Program-made: the position numbers and the translations under genes | Notes under the pieces: generated by a model | Database searches by the model: none | Seen by the model: only the letters and a program-made list of their open reading frames with translations | Told to the model about the DNA's origin: nothing | NCBI GenBank assembly: GCA_001655205.1 | Contig: LPNZ01008925.1 | Span: 16,293-80,292 of the forward strand | Length of the DNA: 64,000 nucleotides | Source of the DNA: Lenisia limosa | Taxonomy: Eukaryota; Breviatea | Reading direction: 5' to 3' | Shown: positions 26,001 through 37,871 of the stretch, one piece after another | How the letters are laid out: each line of letters begins with the position of its first letter | Numbering within the stretch: position 1 is the first letter of the stretch

Positions 26001-28887
26001 AGTATATATCGATCTATGATGTGCATAATATATTATAAAGTGTATATCAAATGGGGACGTTTGTTTCAAAAGTTAAAGGCAATCCAACGTACCTTGACAG
26101 TGTTTAGTACCATTTCGGATGTGATCGGACTGTATTCCGCGATGTTTTGCATTGCCATAGGCCTGCTGCTGTAGTCGGGTTTGGGACAGCATTTGGACAT
26201 GAAACTAATGGTTAAGGTAAAAGAGAAGAGACCTACACTGAAGAACCACAACAGAAGTCTGAATCCCATTTGAAAGAAGCAGCGCATACCTTTGGGGGTG
26301 ACAACAGACACCAAAAGTAACCGACCTCTTTAATACGAGTAGCACATGGGGGATCTGCATTCACAGCATTGCAATTTGAGAAGATATTTGAGTTAGGTAT
26401 GTAGTCTTCTGAATTCTTGCAAAACTACAATGATATTAAGTAAGTGATGATAGCAGATTGGCGTTACCTCAGCTTTAGAAATTTCACCATTTACAAGTGC
26501 TTCTGAAAAAGTAAAAAGGGGAAACAGAAACAAAAACAATAAGAGAGACATCTGACGTAATAGCCTAGACGATTCTGGAGAGAAATATGCTTCTCATCTC
26601 CTCTAATCTAGTAGTAGTATTTGTCAAAACTATATGATATAATACAGAAGAGAATGTCAGTGAAGCGTTTCCCTTTTACCCTGCTAAACAGCAGATATAA
26701 AAACAACTCCATTATCATTTCTAAACCCTTTTTCGAAAAACACCACCTATTTGAACTAGAATTGTTGAAAAAAAAGAAGAAGTATTATCTTGCTCTTGCA
26801 AACTTTGTTCTTCAACTTCAGTGATGATTGACTCAGATGATTGTGCACCTCCAACACAAATTACGTATTTTGACTTACCTTAACAGTGATATGAAACTCA
26901 AAGATATCGCTTTTAAATAAAAGGATTAACTCCACAAACAAAGTTCAGTGAGCCTGTCGATCTTATTGCCTGCAGCGACAACAATAGTGACATCACGATG
27001 GTTGTACACAAACTACAGGGTTGCTGGCAAGAGCCCTTACCTCTTCCAAATCGTGCACATAAATATTCGGTGTCGATGCAGAGATTCTATGTAATAAACA
27101 AGACAAGTCATAACAAAGTGGATCAGAGCCCCACTAACAGAACAACTCGAGCACCATGGTCGTAGTGCCACTGCACAGCCTAAATTGTTATCTTCCGTCT
27201 TCACCACTACAAAGTGACAACAGCCTACATTATCAAGGTGGTTTTCAGGAATATCCGAAATGGAAACCCTTGCTTTCGGTGCTACACCCTGGAAGGTCTT
27301 GCCAGACGTCTCACTAAAACAGTGAGTTATAAATAGGGCTTCACTTTGCTCCAAAAAACTGGCATAATATCGATAGTTTTCGAGGATTTATTGAAAAATT
27401 CAGTCTTTTTGAACCGAAGTGAAGCCCTAGTTACAAAGAAGCCAACCTTGTCGAGCCAACAGCGGCCGCGGCTAAAAAGGTTCCGTGACCGGTGAAGTCG
27501 GCCACACCTCGGATGTCGGAAGAGGAGCCTCGGATGGCAGCAATCTGAAAAGTTATCGGATATTGAGAGATTTTCAGACCTTCCTATGGAAAGCCATTTC
27601 ATTTGGAGCTTGGATGGTACGAGAATTGGATCCGAAGAAGTGGACTAGAAGATGAATCAAGTGGGATAACAAACTGGAGTCAATGTCATCGAAAAGGAGG
27701 CAATGGTTCGGGTCAACCCCGTCATCAATAATTCCAATAATCTGAAACAATAAGTCAAAGCTTGGGACAGTGTGACAAACCTGGTTAGATCCCATGATTC
27801 CAGAAGACCAGATTTCAGGGATTGAAATGTCGTCTCCCACCGTCGAGGCAAAGTTCTATACTGTCAAAACTCACACAGTGACAACTATTCTGCAGAAATG
27901 GAAATAAAAAAGAAAACAAGCATTTATACTTCTTAATCTGACAAATAAAAAACAATAGGAAATGCGTATCTGTTTTTTTTTTAAAAAAAATCCCACCTGA
28001 GAAGCGAAGCTGATACTACTACTGAAGCGTCTCTCGCCGTCAACAGGCTGCATGGTCAGACTAGCATTCCTTCATAACTCTTCGTTTAATCAGAAGCTTG
28101 TGCATTGCCTAGTGCCATATTTGTTTTAAATTATAATATAAGTCACCAAACATACCGCCACTATGTAGCAAAGTGGGTGCTCAGAAAAAGCTTTCACGAA
28201 TGATTGGAGGGACTCCATGGACCTATTCCATGAGAACATAACAAAGATAAAGCAAAACAAACAAAGGGCCTTTTGGTGAGATAAGGGTAATACGCTTGTT
28301 GTCTTTGCTGATTTTCAAAACAGCATTTGCGGAAATCTAAAAGATAACACAGAACAATCGATCCTACAACACTTGGAATTTGCTCAGTTGAAACGTCAGA
28401 AATAAAGCGTGCTTCCAGTCCAACGAATTGCTTTTCTAAAAAATTAGCTCGTTTAAAATTGGTCTTACTGTTCAACTTTATAAAAGTGGGACTACTGATT
28501 GAAGGAGAAATTTTGTCCTCCGACAGAAGGACTTGACCTAGAGGTGAGATTCGTGGAGGCTTACCATCAAAGTCATCACCTTCGAGGCAAATAAACCTAC
28601 CACCATATTGAACACAAGGCGCTGGAGTTGTTATATAACATGGAAATAAAATATGAACTCAAGTGGAAGGAAACTTAAAAGGGAAACTCACAAGCCCCCC
28701 CTACTATCAGCCGAATGTGGGGAGTTGGAGTTAACAATGAATAACTCCTAAAATGTCAGTATTCCAATGAAAAACAATAAACCATTGGATTGATGATGAC
28801 GTTACTAAATAAGTTACAACAAACTTTTGAAAGAGCCAAGGAACCTGACAGGACCAACAACCACAAAATGAGTTTGGGGAGTGGCAT
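20041..28887 (-). CDS. Subtilisin-like (S8) protease with EGF/laminin-type modules and C-terminal TM
   Basis: A signal peptide starts at the ATG at 28887 (MPLPKLILWLLVLSGSLALS). After a pro-region come the four S8 landmarks in order: Asp in IIGIIDDGVDPNH (about 27720), His in DFTGHGTFLAAAA (about 27486), the oxyanion Asn in VTIVVAAGNK (26965-26967) and Ser in VSGTSVAASIVAGSVAL (25822-25824). A beta-sandwich follows (IALSWVDPIVQHEG, NNNDIDLVVKLDGD), as in S8 enzymes with an Fn3-like domain. The rest, about 24,800 to 20,300, is Cys-rich (CSNGVFDEDCTCVCPEG, CECRGGFDGKTC, CPKGFVGPQCQ, CKNHATGVTCDKC), interspersed with non-Cys beta domains. The end is NWLVISLVGVAAVGGAAGAA, a basic FKKKKAEG and a 15-residue tail, stopping at TAA 20041-20043. 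This is a type I membrane or shed extracellular protease, likely active since all catalytic residues are present. N run 21184-21276 falls in its Cys-rich part; many introns. Confidence 0.9.
27336..27427. mobile_element. TA-flanked palindromic MITE, copy A (inside a protease intron)
   Basis: A 92-bp near-palindrome starting GGGCTTCACTTTGCTCC and ending GAACCGAAGTGAAGCCC, with TA on each side. The ends are inverted repeats and the centre holds ATCGATAGTTTTCGAG. It is the same family as the copies at 34810 and 62139 but in the opposite orientation to them. It fills most of the protease intron 27314-27446. Confidence 0.8.
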
Positions 28888-29840
28888 TGGGGTAAGACAG
28901 GGGAAGACTTTTCCCCTTCTTTTTCTTGTGTAATTGTGCAATTTTCTTGCTTGTGTAATTATTCTGAGAAGGAGGAAAGGACAGATTAGAAGGGAATAAA
29001 AGGGAGGAGAAAATATCCGTGAATTGGTATCCTAATACTGTAACGTCCTGCGCCCCGGCATGGGCTGTTTCTAAACAGCTTTTGTTTTTTGATTCTTAAT
29101 CCTCTTGGGATACTTATGATACGGAAGCTCTGAGGTGCAGTATCATCATCAAGACAAAATGAGGCCCTTTAAGGACTTAATGTCCTGTGAGTGGTACCAG
29201 GACCTCATTAGGCTAGATCTTCCGTTCTTCGGTCGCTCTGATCAGCGAAGATGGATGGCAAGGTCATATAGAGCCTACCTGGTGCAAACTTACGGTTCTC
29301 GTTGCTCCGATGTAATTTTCATAGAACCCCCAATTCGCTAGATGTTTGCTTCGTGGTGAGTCTCCTAGGTTCTCAGCCCCAACCTTTTTGGTCTCCCTCT
29401 CAATTGCTCTCCTCAGCAGGGAGAGTTCAGTCGTGAGGTTCTTGTGCTGATTAGGTTTGGCAAGTTGGGTTTCAGGGGGGCTTACTGTGATACCCGGAGT
29501 GTCATCCTGTTTCTTCAACGACCATGCTCCCACCATTTGGTGCTAGTGGTTTGAAACAGGCTCTGCCTCCACCCCTTAATGTCCTAAAAAAAGAGGCAAA
29601 AGAGATGAGATGTTGAAACGGAGTAAGCAGACCACGGAAGGGGGGTGGGGCGTGTGGGAGCTGGTGAAGTGGGGCAAGGGATGTGAAGGGGATGGATTGG
29701 ACTGGTGTTGGCAGGTGGGGTGGGGCAAGCAGGGGAAGCGGAGCCAAAGGAGCAGAAAGACAGAAAGGAGAAGATGGAATAGGTTATAAAAGACATTGTT
29801 AAATAATTTTCCAAGTAGAAAGTGGACAGAAGAGAAGAAC
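28888..29840. other. Divergent intergenic region with G-rich purine tract
   Basis: About 950 bp between the protease start (minus) and the HSCB start (plus). From about 29590 to 29790 the plus strand is almost purely purine plus G, with repeated GGGG blocks. A 61-codon open frame from the ATG at 29159 to TAG at 29339 (MRPFKDLMSCEWYQDLIRLD...) has coding-like composition but no supporting context and is left uncalled. No RNA gene seen. Confidence 0.45.
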
Positions 29841-31611
29841 ATGTTGAGATTTGGTGTCAGTCTGTCAAAACTACTGCTCTTGTTGCCTTCTTCCAGTTTC
29901 ATTCGTCCTGCTACTTCAAATTTGGCTGGAAGTTGTGTTCATTCTGCTTTTAGCACGATTGCAACAGATTCATCATGCTGTGGAATGTAGGCTGTTTTCC
30001 AATTCGCCGCAATTCTCTTCAAAAATAATAATCCATTAAGGAATGAAGAAACTACTGACAAACGGACGGGATGTGACACTTGTGAGAGTGTTGGTTGTTG
30101 GAGCTGCTCGAAGGAATTTTGCGATAATGATGGTAAGAGCCTTTCGAACTAAAAGGGATGCTGGGGGAGCTGAGCAAAGGAATTGAAAGGCCAATGTTTT
30201 GGATACTTGCTACACATTCTCAGTTCCCCCGCCCCCCACATTTAAGACATTTTTATCAATGCAATAAAATATGACATCCGCAGAACTCTCAAAGAAATGC
30301 ACATATTTCTGCCCAGGTTGCCACGTTCTTCTCCCCCCTTGCAGGCAGAAAGTCAACTACTTTGACGTCCTTGACATGTATTTTGGATTCACTGCCGTAC
30401 CATACTCTTCATGATACAGTACATCGTTCCTATATAAGTGTGGACGACTTGGACAGATACCGCCTATTTTATTTCTGATCTCTACATATAGTGTTGATAA
30501 CTTTACTTACAGAGAATGTCATAAGAAATATGATACCTCCAACCCTTAAGGCCAAAGAATTTCGACTTAGACGTTCCACGACTTGAGGCCGAGTTTAAAA
30601 AGCTGCAGCGACAACTCCACCCAGACAAGTTGGCAAAACACGCACTCTATTTTTCGACTTCTTGGGAAGAATATTTTACGATATAGGTATGCAATGAAAG
30701 ACAAACAAGAACAGGTTGGAGGACACTTTGGAATTGGAATGTGACATTTAGAATACTAACCTTTCAGCTTCACGCCACACAACATTCAGCAAACGTTAAC
30801 CTTGCCTATAGCACGCTGAAAAACCCATTGAGTCGAGCTGAGTATCTTTTACAGCTTGGTATGTTCTAAAACCCATTTTAGAATGAGTAAGAATGTTGCG
30901 ATTTACTATTAATCATGGTTTTTAATAAAATATCCAAAACATGTTCGGAAAATGAGCGCACAATAATCAACTTGGGTGGATGAAGTGGGTACGGCGAAGT
31001 CTTTTACGTTGACAAACCACTTCCATTGAAGTCCCTTAAATTGACACTTCAGGAGGAGTTCAAGTTGGAGAAGCTACCCGAGAGGTAGATCCTGATTTAT
31101 TGATGGAGGTCTTGGAGATCAGAGAAGAACTCGACGACTCCCAATCTGATCCTGACACTGTGGTATGTTAGCACGCATTATTAAGAAAGATAGAAAGATA
31201 AAATTTCTTGCTCTTTAGTTTAATTACCCAGAAGTCAATTCTCAGTGAGAACGAAGAGAAAATCGAACAAGTCAGAAAGTCTGGGAGATGATTTGTTTTT
31301 ACAATTTTTTATACTTTTATCTTAAAAGGTTACGTAATGGATTTCTCTTAGCTGCATTTCTCCATAATATTACGGAGTAACAGACTAGGGGATTGGTGGA
31401 CTGTTTCTCTGCAGATGAACTAGATGAGTGCATTCGCCTCACTGGAAAACTGCAGTACTACTCTAAAATAAGGTCTGCTTTGTTGAGCCGTAGTACTTCT
31501 TCAAGTCTAATTCCCACGAATCTCCCCCAGTCTCACAGCTTTTTAGGAATGAATGCCTTGAACATTTACCTGAATTATAACTTGCTTGTTTCCAATTTTG
31601 ATAATGAATGA
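29841..31611 (+). CDS. HSCB: HSCB/Jac1 mitochondrial Fe-S cluster J-protein co-chaperone
   Basis: The N terminus MLRFGVSLSKLLLLLPSSSF is a good mitochondrial presequence. A Cys-rich knuckle follows (GCDTCESVGCWSCSKEFCDN), as in animal and protist HSCB. The J-domain part reads LDVPRLEAEFKKLQRQLHPD, with the HPD motif that stimulates the Hsp70 ATPase. It is followed by HSANVNLAYSTLKNPLSRAE-YLLQL and the C-terminal scaffold-binding domain (DPDLLMEVLEIREELDDSQS; DELDECIRLTGKLQYYSKI). HSCB hands the ISCU-bound [2Fe-2S] cluster to the mitochondrial Hsp70 machine. Exons are small and separated by introns of up to about 300 nt. The final exon is the least certain: the frame after KLQYYSKI runs to a stop at 31609-31611, but an intron may shorten it. 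Confidence 0.9.
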
Positions 31612-32144
31612 TGTTTCCCCTCCCCCTTCCAGTGCCTAATATCTTGTCCTTCATTGAATGATTATTTCGACAAAATATACATTCAGTTGGTAATGAAACA
31701 AAGATACGTAAAGGATACATAGCCACCGAAGAGCAACCTTAGCCACCCGATGGCACTGCTGGTGGGGGGGTGGGGTGAGCGGCCCCACTTCAATAGAGCA
31801 CGTGACGTATGTGTGTGGTTGGGGCTGCTGCTGCTGGTTTACAAAGACCCCCCCCCCCCACAGGGNNNNNNNNNNNNNNNNNNNNNNNNNNNNNNNNNNN
31901 NNNNNNNNNNNNNNNNNNNNNNNNNNNNNNNNNNNNNNNNNNNNNCGCATCAGTCACGCCATAAATAACCGTTTTATATTGAATGAAATCATATGATATG
32001 TAATCCTAGTTGGATGATCAAAGTATGATAAAATTACCAGTGGTAGCGAGGAGAAGTGGTAGTAATAATATTGTTAGTGGGGAGTCAAGTGTTTATTACA
32101 TCCCCGACAGCGATTTCCTGGCTGTTCAAACAATTACATTTATA
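31612..32144. other. Convergent intergenic region with assembly gap (N 31866-31945)
   Basis: Between the 3' ends of HSCB (plus) and the CCCH/RRM gene (minus). It contains an N run directly after a C homopolymer and AT-rich sequence. No gene seen. Confidence 0.5.
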
Positions 32145-34489
32145 CTAAGATTCAAGAACAGGTTCAAAAGAGGGTGCAACATGAATTTTGATAGCATCTC
32201 CATCAATTTCAGGATTGGGGTAGTTGAGAGCGGCTTGGACACCCTCAATACTGTCCAATTGGACAACAAACGAACCTGAGAGTCAGGAGTAATCAAAGAT
32301 GGCTTACCTTGGCCAACTGAGTATATCATATCTACTTTGCAGAAGAAAAGCGATTCTAAACTCGACGAAAGGTGGTCAGGGAGAACGTTGAACTTTACGT
32401 CTGAAATTAGAAGTGATGACAGGCCCTTCGGATGCGGTTTGACTAGGAGATGAGATTGCATGCTACCTACCAGAAGAGTAGTCAAGAGCCTTGTTCGGAG
32501 GGTCTTTGACAGGGTTCAAGGAGTCCATTCCTAAGTTGTCTTCGGTGTGGGCAAAGCGACACAGCTTTCCATAGCTAAACATCGTCATGCCTCACATAGC
32601 ATGAAATATAACCGTCAGTTGACTTACGTGCAGGTGTTAATCGGTCCGAAGAAGTACTTACAAGGAGGGTTGCCAACCTCATCTCCATAAGACGCCACTT
32701 TCTTAAAGGTGACCATTCGACTCCATTGGAATAAAAAAACAAAATCTATTATCCTATCAGACACCATGTCATACTTCAGGCTTATGGGTTAAGTCTTCAG
32801 AAAGGAAACGCTTGGCAATTTCCTCTCTTTTGTCCATGAAAGGTTCAGCAGTTTCCGGCTAGAGAGGTTATACAACAAATAAGTTAATTTACCACACTTA
32901 TTAGAATGTGAGAAGCCAACCTCATTCTCAGTCTCCATGTAGTCGTCATCCTTAACCTGTGGCTCTTCGGACTTCTTCTCGCTAAAGAGACCCTTTGCCT
33001 AAAATGTCAAAATTTGAGCAGCAATAGTAGCTTTGCAAAAGTCTCATTAGCATACCACTTTGGGTTCACCATCAGATTCTGGTTCGGGGGTTGGTGACTT
33101 CTCTTTGTCTAAAAAATGTAAGTGAAACACAATCAATATTCAAGGATGCCACTCACCTAAGAACGACGTTCCGAAGCTGAAGCTGAGCATGCTCTTGGGT
33201 GCATCATTTTCCGATCCGCTTTCTTCACCCTCACCGTCTATTGTCGTGAAGGTTTGGTCTATGTGAGTTCCTACCTTGACCAAAGGTCGAAAAAGGCGCT
33301 CCAAAGTTTGCAAACAGCTTTGAGGGTGTTTTCTTGTCACTCTGAGTTGATAAGGTAGCTTCATCAACTTGCAACAGTTTTAGAGAAGGCTGAAATATCC
33401 TCAACCAATTCAATGTCATCATTGGAATATCCTCTCCTACCACTTCAATGTCATCATTGGAATATCCTCTCCTACCACTTCAATGTCATCATTGGAAATG
33501 CGTTTCGCAACATTCTCTTCAATCTTAAAAATGGTCAAAATTATTTTGCGACTTCTCAACGATTAATAAAACCAGCCTCAAACCTCAGCTACAATGTCCA
33601 TGGCCTTTTTGATATCAATTCGTCTCTGCAGTTCAACGCCGTAGAGGATGGCTGCTTCTTTCTCTTTGTTTTCAGCCTCGAAACGCATTTGGCTGAGTTC
33701 AAACTGCGACATAACCTGAAGATTTAATAGCAATAAGACGCCGGCGTACAGGGGTTCCCTTTGACAAGCGCTCGATTCTCTTTAAACGCTCCTCAGTTCT
33801 TTCAACCTGTAATGTCAGCTCAACGCTCCGAAGAAAGATATCTTACCATGGCTAAAGGCAGGATGTTGTCCCCACGTCCCTGGTGAGTGGAAAATGGCAC
33901 ACCCTCCGCAATAACACTGAAGAGTCAACTCATCATTGCACCTCTCAAGCGGCCAGCTTACACCCTCTCGTGGTCAGTGAACGGCCTGTGTCTAAACGTG
34001 CAGTCGTCTTTCAGACATCCAAGGTAACGGTTGTTGGCGAAGTGACACACTCCCTTGTTCTCACGAAGGCCTGCAATCTAGAGCAATAATTATCTATCGT
34101 GATCTAACAAACCTTTTCAATCGTTTTCTCATCCAAAAGCGATCCCTTTAAGATAGGTTCGTAGTCTACAGGAGGTTGAATGTACGGTGACATTTCACGT
34201 CCTTCGTCCCTCATGCGTTGCTCTGTAAAGTTTAAGAATAGTCTGGTTCAAGAAAGTTGCTTACCTCTCTTCCTTTTTGTGTTGAGCGCGTCAAAGTGCC
34301 TGTACACCGAGTTGGCTGAAAATGTGAATGAGAAGCTAAATGACTAAAGAGCACAAACATCCATCCATCTTTCCAACCTCCGACAACAGAGCATCTTTCA
34401 ATCCAACTTTCTGCGACGTTTTCAGAATCTCCTGACTCATACGGGTTTTCGGGCACCTGGAGGGTCGTAAAATAGAGTTGACAAAGCAT
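32145..34489 (-). CDS. RNA-binding protein with two CCCH zinc fingers and an RRM
   Basis: Exons on the minus strand give ANSVYRHFDALNTKRKR, then EMSPYIQPPVDYEPILKGSL. The first CCCH finger is GVCHFANNRYLGCLKDDCTF-RH (C-x9-C-x4-C-x3-H). A Glu/Lys coiled coil follows (VERTEERLKRIERLSKG; SQMRFEAENKEKEAAILYGV), then an acidic/Ser-rich linker. The second finger is CKYFFGPINTCTYGKLCRFA-H (C-x9-C-x5-C-x3-H). The protein ends with an RRM: DVKFNVLPDHLSSSLESLFF as beta 1/helix 1 and SFVVQLDSIEGVQAALNYPN as beta 3/helix 2, then TAG at 32145-32147. The combination points to mRNA processing or decay, but I cannot match it to a named family. The start is uncertain: the ATG at 34489 gives MLCQLYFTTLQVPENPYESG in frame, yet an upstream exon is possible. 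A 35-bp tandem duplication sits at one exon-intron border. Confidence 0.7.
33409..33496. repeat. 35-bp tandem duplication spanning a splice donor
   Basis: Two perfect 35-bp units (33409-33443, 33444-33478) and a partial third (33479-33496), each starting TTCAATGTCATCATTGGAAT on the plus strand. On the coding (minus) strand each full unit carries GTGGTAGGAGAGG, so the likely 5' splice site of this exon exists twice. Confidence 0.85.
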
Positions 34490-35340
34490 TAAAACGGGAA
34501 GGTTTAACCTCTAAACCAATAAATTCTCTCTTTCTGAACTTACCAGTGGTTTATAAAAACAAACAGATCACAAGTCAGCCAATCCCACTGACAAAAGTCA
34601 GCCAATCCTACTGGTGCTTGCTCAAATGGGCATTCAATCATTTCTTGTTTGGGAAGCTTCATGAAGGGTAGGAACGTCTACTGGGTCATTTAAAGGACAC
34701 GATATGACAGCGCAATGCTGTGAAAATTACTTTTGTTAAGCTCTTAAAGATACACAAAATGATATTAAGATGAAGCTCAGAAGTGACCGGGATGATCATG
34801 ACCGTAGTAGGGCTTCACTTCCGTTCGAAAAAAGACTGAATTTCTCGATAAATCCAAAACTATCAATAGTTTATCAAACCGAAGTGAAGCCCTATTCACA
34901 AGTTATTTATGCGATTTTTTTACAACTTGTTTTCTAAGACCCTTCAAAAAGATTAATGCGAGGGTATTGGCCCTCTGTTTTTTTTAAAAAAGATTATTTT
35001 ACATTGACAAAGAGAAATAAAAGCATAAATCAGAAGAGTATCGAGAAATGGGAAGATCGCCTCTTTGACAAACAGAATGGACCACTGCCAGCTTTTCACT
35101 GGGAGAGCCGATTCTCTNNNNNNNNNNNNNNNNNNNNNNNNNNNNNNNNNNNNNNNNNNNNNNNNNNNNNNNNNNNNNNNNNNNNNNNNNNNNNNNNNNN
35201 NNNNNNNNNNNNNNNNNNNNNNNNNNNNNNNNNNNNNNNNNNNNNNNNNNNNNNNNNNNNNNNNNNNNNNNNNNNNNNNNNNNNNNNNNNNNNNNNNNNN
35301 NNNNNNNNNNNNNNNNNNNNNNNNNNNNNNNNNNNNNNNN
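34490..35340. other. Intergenic region with MITE copy B and a 223-nt assembly gap
   Basis: Sequence between the start of the CCCH/RRM gene and the 3' part of the Ser/Pro protein gene. It holds the palindromic element at 34810-34892, AT-rich DNA and the N run 35118-35340. The last exons of the next gene may be hidden in the gap. Confidence 0.5.
34810..34892. mobile_element. TA-flanked palindromic MITE, copy B
   Basis: An 83-bp element starting GGGCTTCACTTCCGTTCG and ending AACCGAAGTGAAGCCC, bordered by TA on both sides. The interior contains AAAGACTGAATTTCTCGATA as in copy C. Confidence 0.85.
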
Positions 35341-37871
35341 CATTTGCTGGCTCAGAAGACTCACGTGACACTTCGGGTTCGGGAGATTTCGCGGGAGTAG
35401 CCCTTTTCCTAGGAAGTAAACTCGTTCCATGTGCCATTTGGAAGGTTTTAAGACAAATCCAACTTTCTTGGGATCGCAGTCATTTTAGGGTTAGCCTTTT
35501 TAACGCTTCCGTCATTATCAAAGAGTCTGGCGGTTGAGGGAGTGGATGGGGTGCTACAAAGATTAGAATCAATACATAAACTAAAGAGGCTTGAAGTGTC
35601 CACTACCACTAACGTTGGGGTATCGAATTTGCTCTGTCTCCTCCTTTTATTCAGCACCATTCTCTCAATTATGACGTCACTGTCCGAGTCCGACTCTGGT
35701 TTGTACTCATCGTCCTTGAAGATCAAAAGATCACGGAAGCCTACGTCAGATACTATCTTTTTTGTTACGGGCTCCTCTTCGGCAGCAGCCTCGACGACTG
35801 AAACTTCAGCAGTCTGATTGGTGTCAGCTTCAAGAACGGGTGAGGGCGACTTGGACTTGGGGCGTTCAGCCTGGGCCGGGGCGTCTGGGAGTTAGGATCA
35901 CAACCGACTACTCACTCACCATCAGCAAAAGGGTCATCATCATTGGAGGTAATGCGGCGGCGGCGGCGGCGCGATGATGATGAAGAGGACGAAAACAGCC
36001 CTAGTCTTCTTGTCTACAGGTGTAAGATAACCTCAAAGACTCACCACTTGGGGCTTTTCTTTGATAGTCTCCTCCTCTTCCATTTCAGAGGGACGACTCC
36101 GGACTTTGTCTCGCGGCTTGTCGCGTTTGAGCATCAGAACTGGTCTCTTGCGGGGAGGGGGTGTGGGAGAGCTGGGGAATCAGAAGTGCCAATTAAGACA
36201 ACAGAACGGAATTGAACCTACGATGATGGAGGGCTGGGGCTTTTGGGGGTAGGTGATTTGGGGGTGGGGGGCCTATGCGTGAAGAAAAATAATGAACAAA
36301 AGAACTTCAGATTAGTATATATTACAATAATAAACAACACATGTGGATTATTTGGAGACTTACTGTGGAGTTGGGGATTGTGGGGGNNNNNNNNNNNNNN
36401 NNNNNNNNNNNNNNNNNNNNNNNCTTGCCTAAAACAATCAGAGAAAGAGACCACGTATAATCTTATACTATACACCATGTGAGGCAACAAGTAGCCAACC
36501 TGGGAACCGAAGGTTCTCTAATAGGACTCGGAGATGGGGAACGAGCAGGGCTGGGCGTTGTGCTATGTTTTTTGGGGCTATCCGCAGGAGAAGGTGATGG
36601 AGACCTGACAGGCTCTGCAAAATAGGCCATTAGTCATCAAACAAATCATACAGTAGCAAATTAATTGAAGCAAATCACAGATTATTCATAAAACAAATTA
36701 TACAATAGCAAACCATACAATACCACTCACCATGTTTGCGTGATTGGAAAGACTTCTTCAGTACAGTTGGTTCTGTGTGTGACGGGGTTTGACAATCATC
36801 CCATGGTGACGCAGCCTGAACGTGAGACAGATGTATATTTAGATGGAAAAATAGTTTTATTAAAAAAAACATGAGACAAAAAAGGCAATTCACATATTGA
36901 TATCAACGACCAACTTTCAAGACGCAAGCAAACCTGTGGTGGAGTATTGGAACGCAGCGGGGATGACACGGGGGTTGGCTTCTTCTTCCACATGCGAACC
37001 TGCTTTTGTTTGGAAGGGGGGGATACTGACCTGGCTGGCTCTGGGGTACCTGGTCTCGAGGGAATAGTGTTGGGAATCTAAAGGGAAAGACGTGAACACA
37101 GTCAATTTCCACGCCACATTGATCAGTACCACAAAACTGATCTCACCTGCTTAGGTACGAAGGCGATAGGGGTGGCATCATAAGCAGAAAGCTGTGGCTC
37201 ATGTAACAAACCGAGTTGCGTCCAAACACTCAAAACGGCACTCACTAAATCTCGAACCTCTGATCAGTCACAAAGAGGAGAGGGAGGGGGAAGAGATAGA
37301 AAGAGAGAAACTAGGGATGCCAAACATAGAAAAGGGCCATAATCCGCATATTTCCTCTCAAAGCACAGGGCGTACGTTGGTCTTCATTGTCAGTCATGGA
37401 CTTGAGGATCTCGGGGATGACAGTGACCATGAGCTGTTTGCTGCTCAGCGGCAACGAAAGAAGACACTGCGCTGTCATTCTCTTCCACCAAAACAATATA
37501 TCGCTACATACCTGTAATACTGCAATGAGTAGTTTCGAATGCTGTGTGGCAAGGGCATCCTGCATGATTCTGGAAAGATAGATGGCGACACCACTGTCAC
37601 ACGCCCTAAGCTAATAAACAACATATCAAATGCTTTGTCATCTGAGCCTCCCCAACTGTTTTAAAGGGAAATGCGCTGATGTTTTTGCAAGTAAGTTCAC
37701 CAGGTGAAGTCTCTACAGTGATTAGTCACGGCAAACATGAGCATAGCAAATGAGGAAAATGTTTGAGGGAGAGGAAGGCTCTTGACAGTTTCTAACCTTT
37801 TCATTATCGTGAATGGAATCTAGTGACGCCAATAAACGAGCGACGTCCTCTGAAAGGAAGATGCTGTTCAT
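35341..37871 (-). CDS. Ser/Pro-rich nuclear-type protein, 3' end lost in gap
   Basis: The first exon from the ATG at 37871 reads MNSIFLSEDVARLLASLDSI. Helical exons follow (MQDALATQHSKLLIAVLQ; SSKQLMVTVIPEILKSMTDN). The rest is low-complexity Ser/Pro/Arg/acidic: NTIPSRPGTPEPARSVSPP, then EPVRSPSPSPADSPKKHSTT, RKRPVLMLKRDKPRDKVRSR, ITSNDDDPFAD and FKDDEYKPESDSDSDVIIER. The many SP and TP sites and the basic-acidic alternation are typical of nuclear RNA-processing or transcription proteins. A helical N-terminal bundle before a long SP-rich tail could be a TFIIS-N or CID-like module, but the fit is too weak to name. Gaps at 36387-36423 and 35118-35340 remove part of it, so the true C terminus is unknown. 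Confidence 0.55.

Noticed and set aside
27855-27880. A 21-nt intron in the protease gene
   Set aside because: Using the later acceptor for the long upstream intron joins FASQ to NFASTVGDD in frame, so the short intron disappears.
29159-29341. 61-codon open frame upstream of HSCB as a small gene or transposon remnant
   Set aside because: Coding-like composition but no homologous feature that I can recognise and no supporting exons.
33409-33496. CRISPR-like repeat
   Set aside because: The 35-bp units are directly adjacent without spacers, and the sequence is eukaryotic and partly coding.
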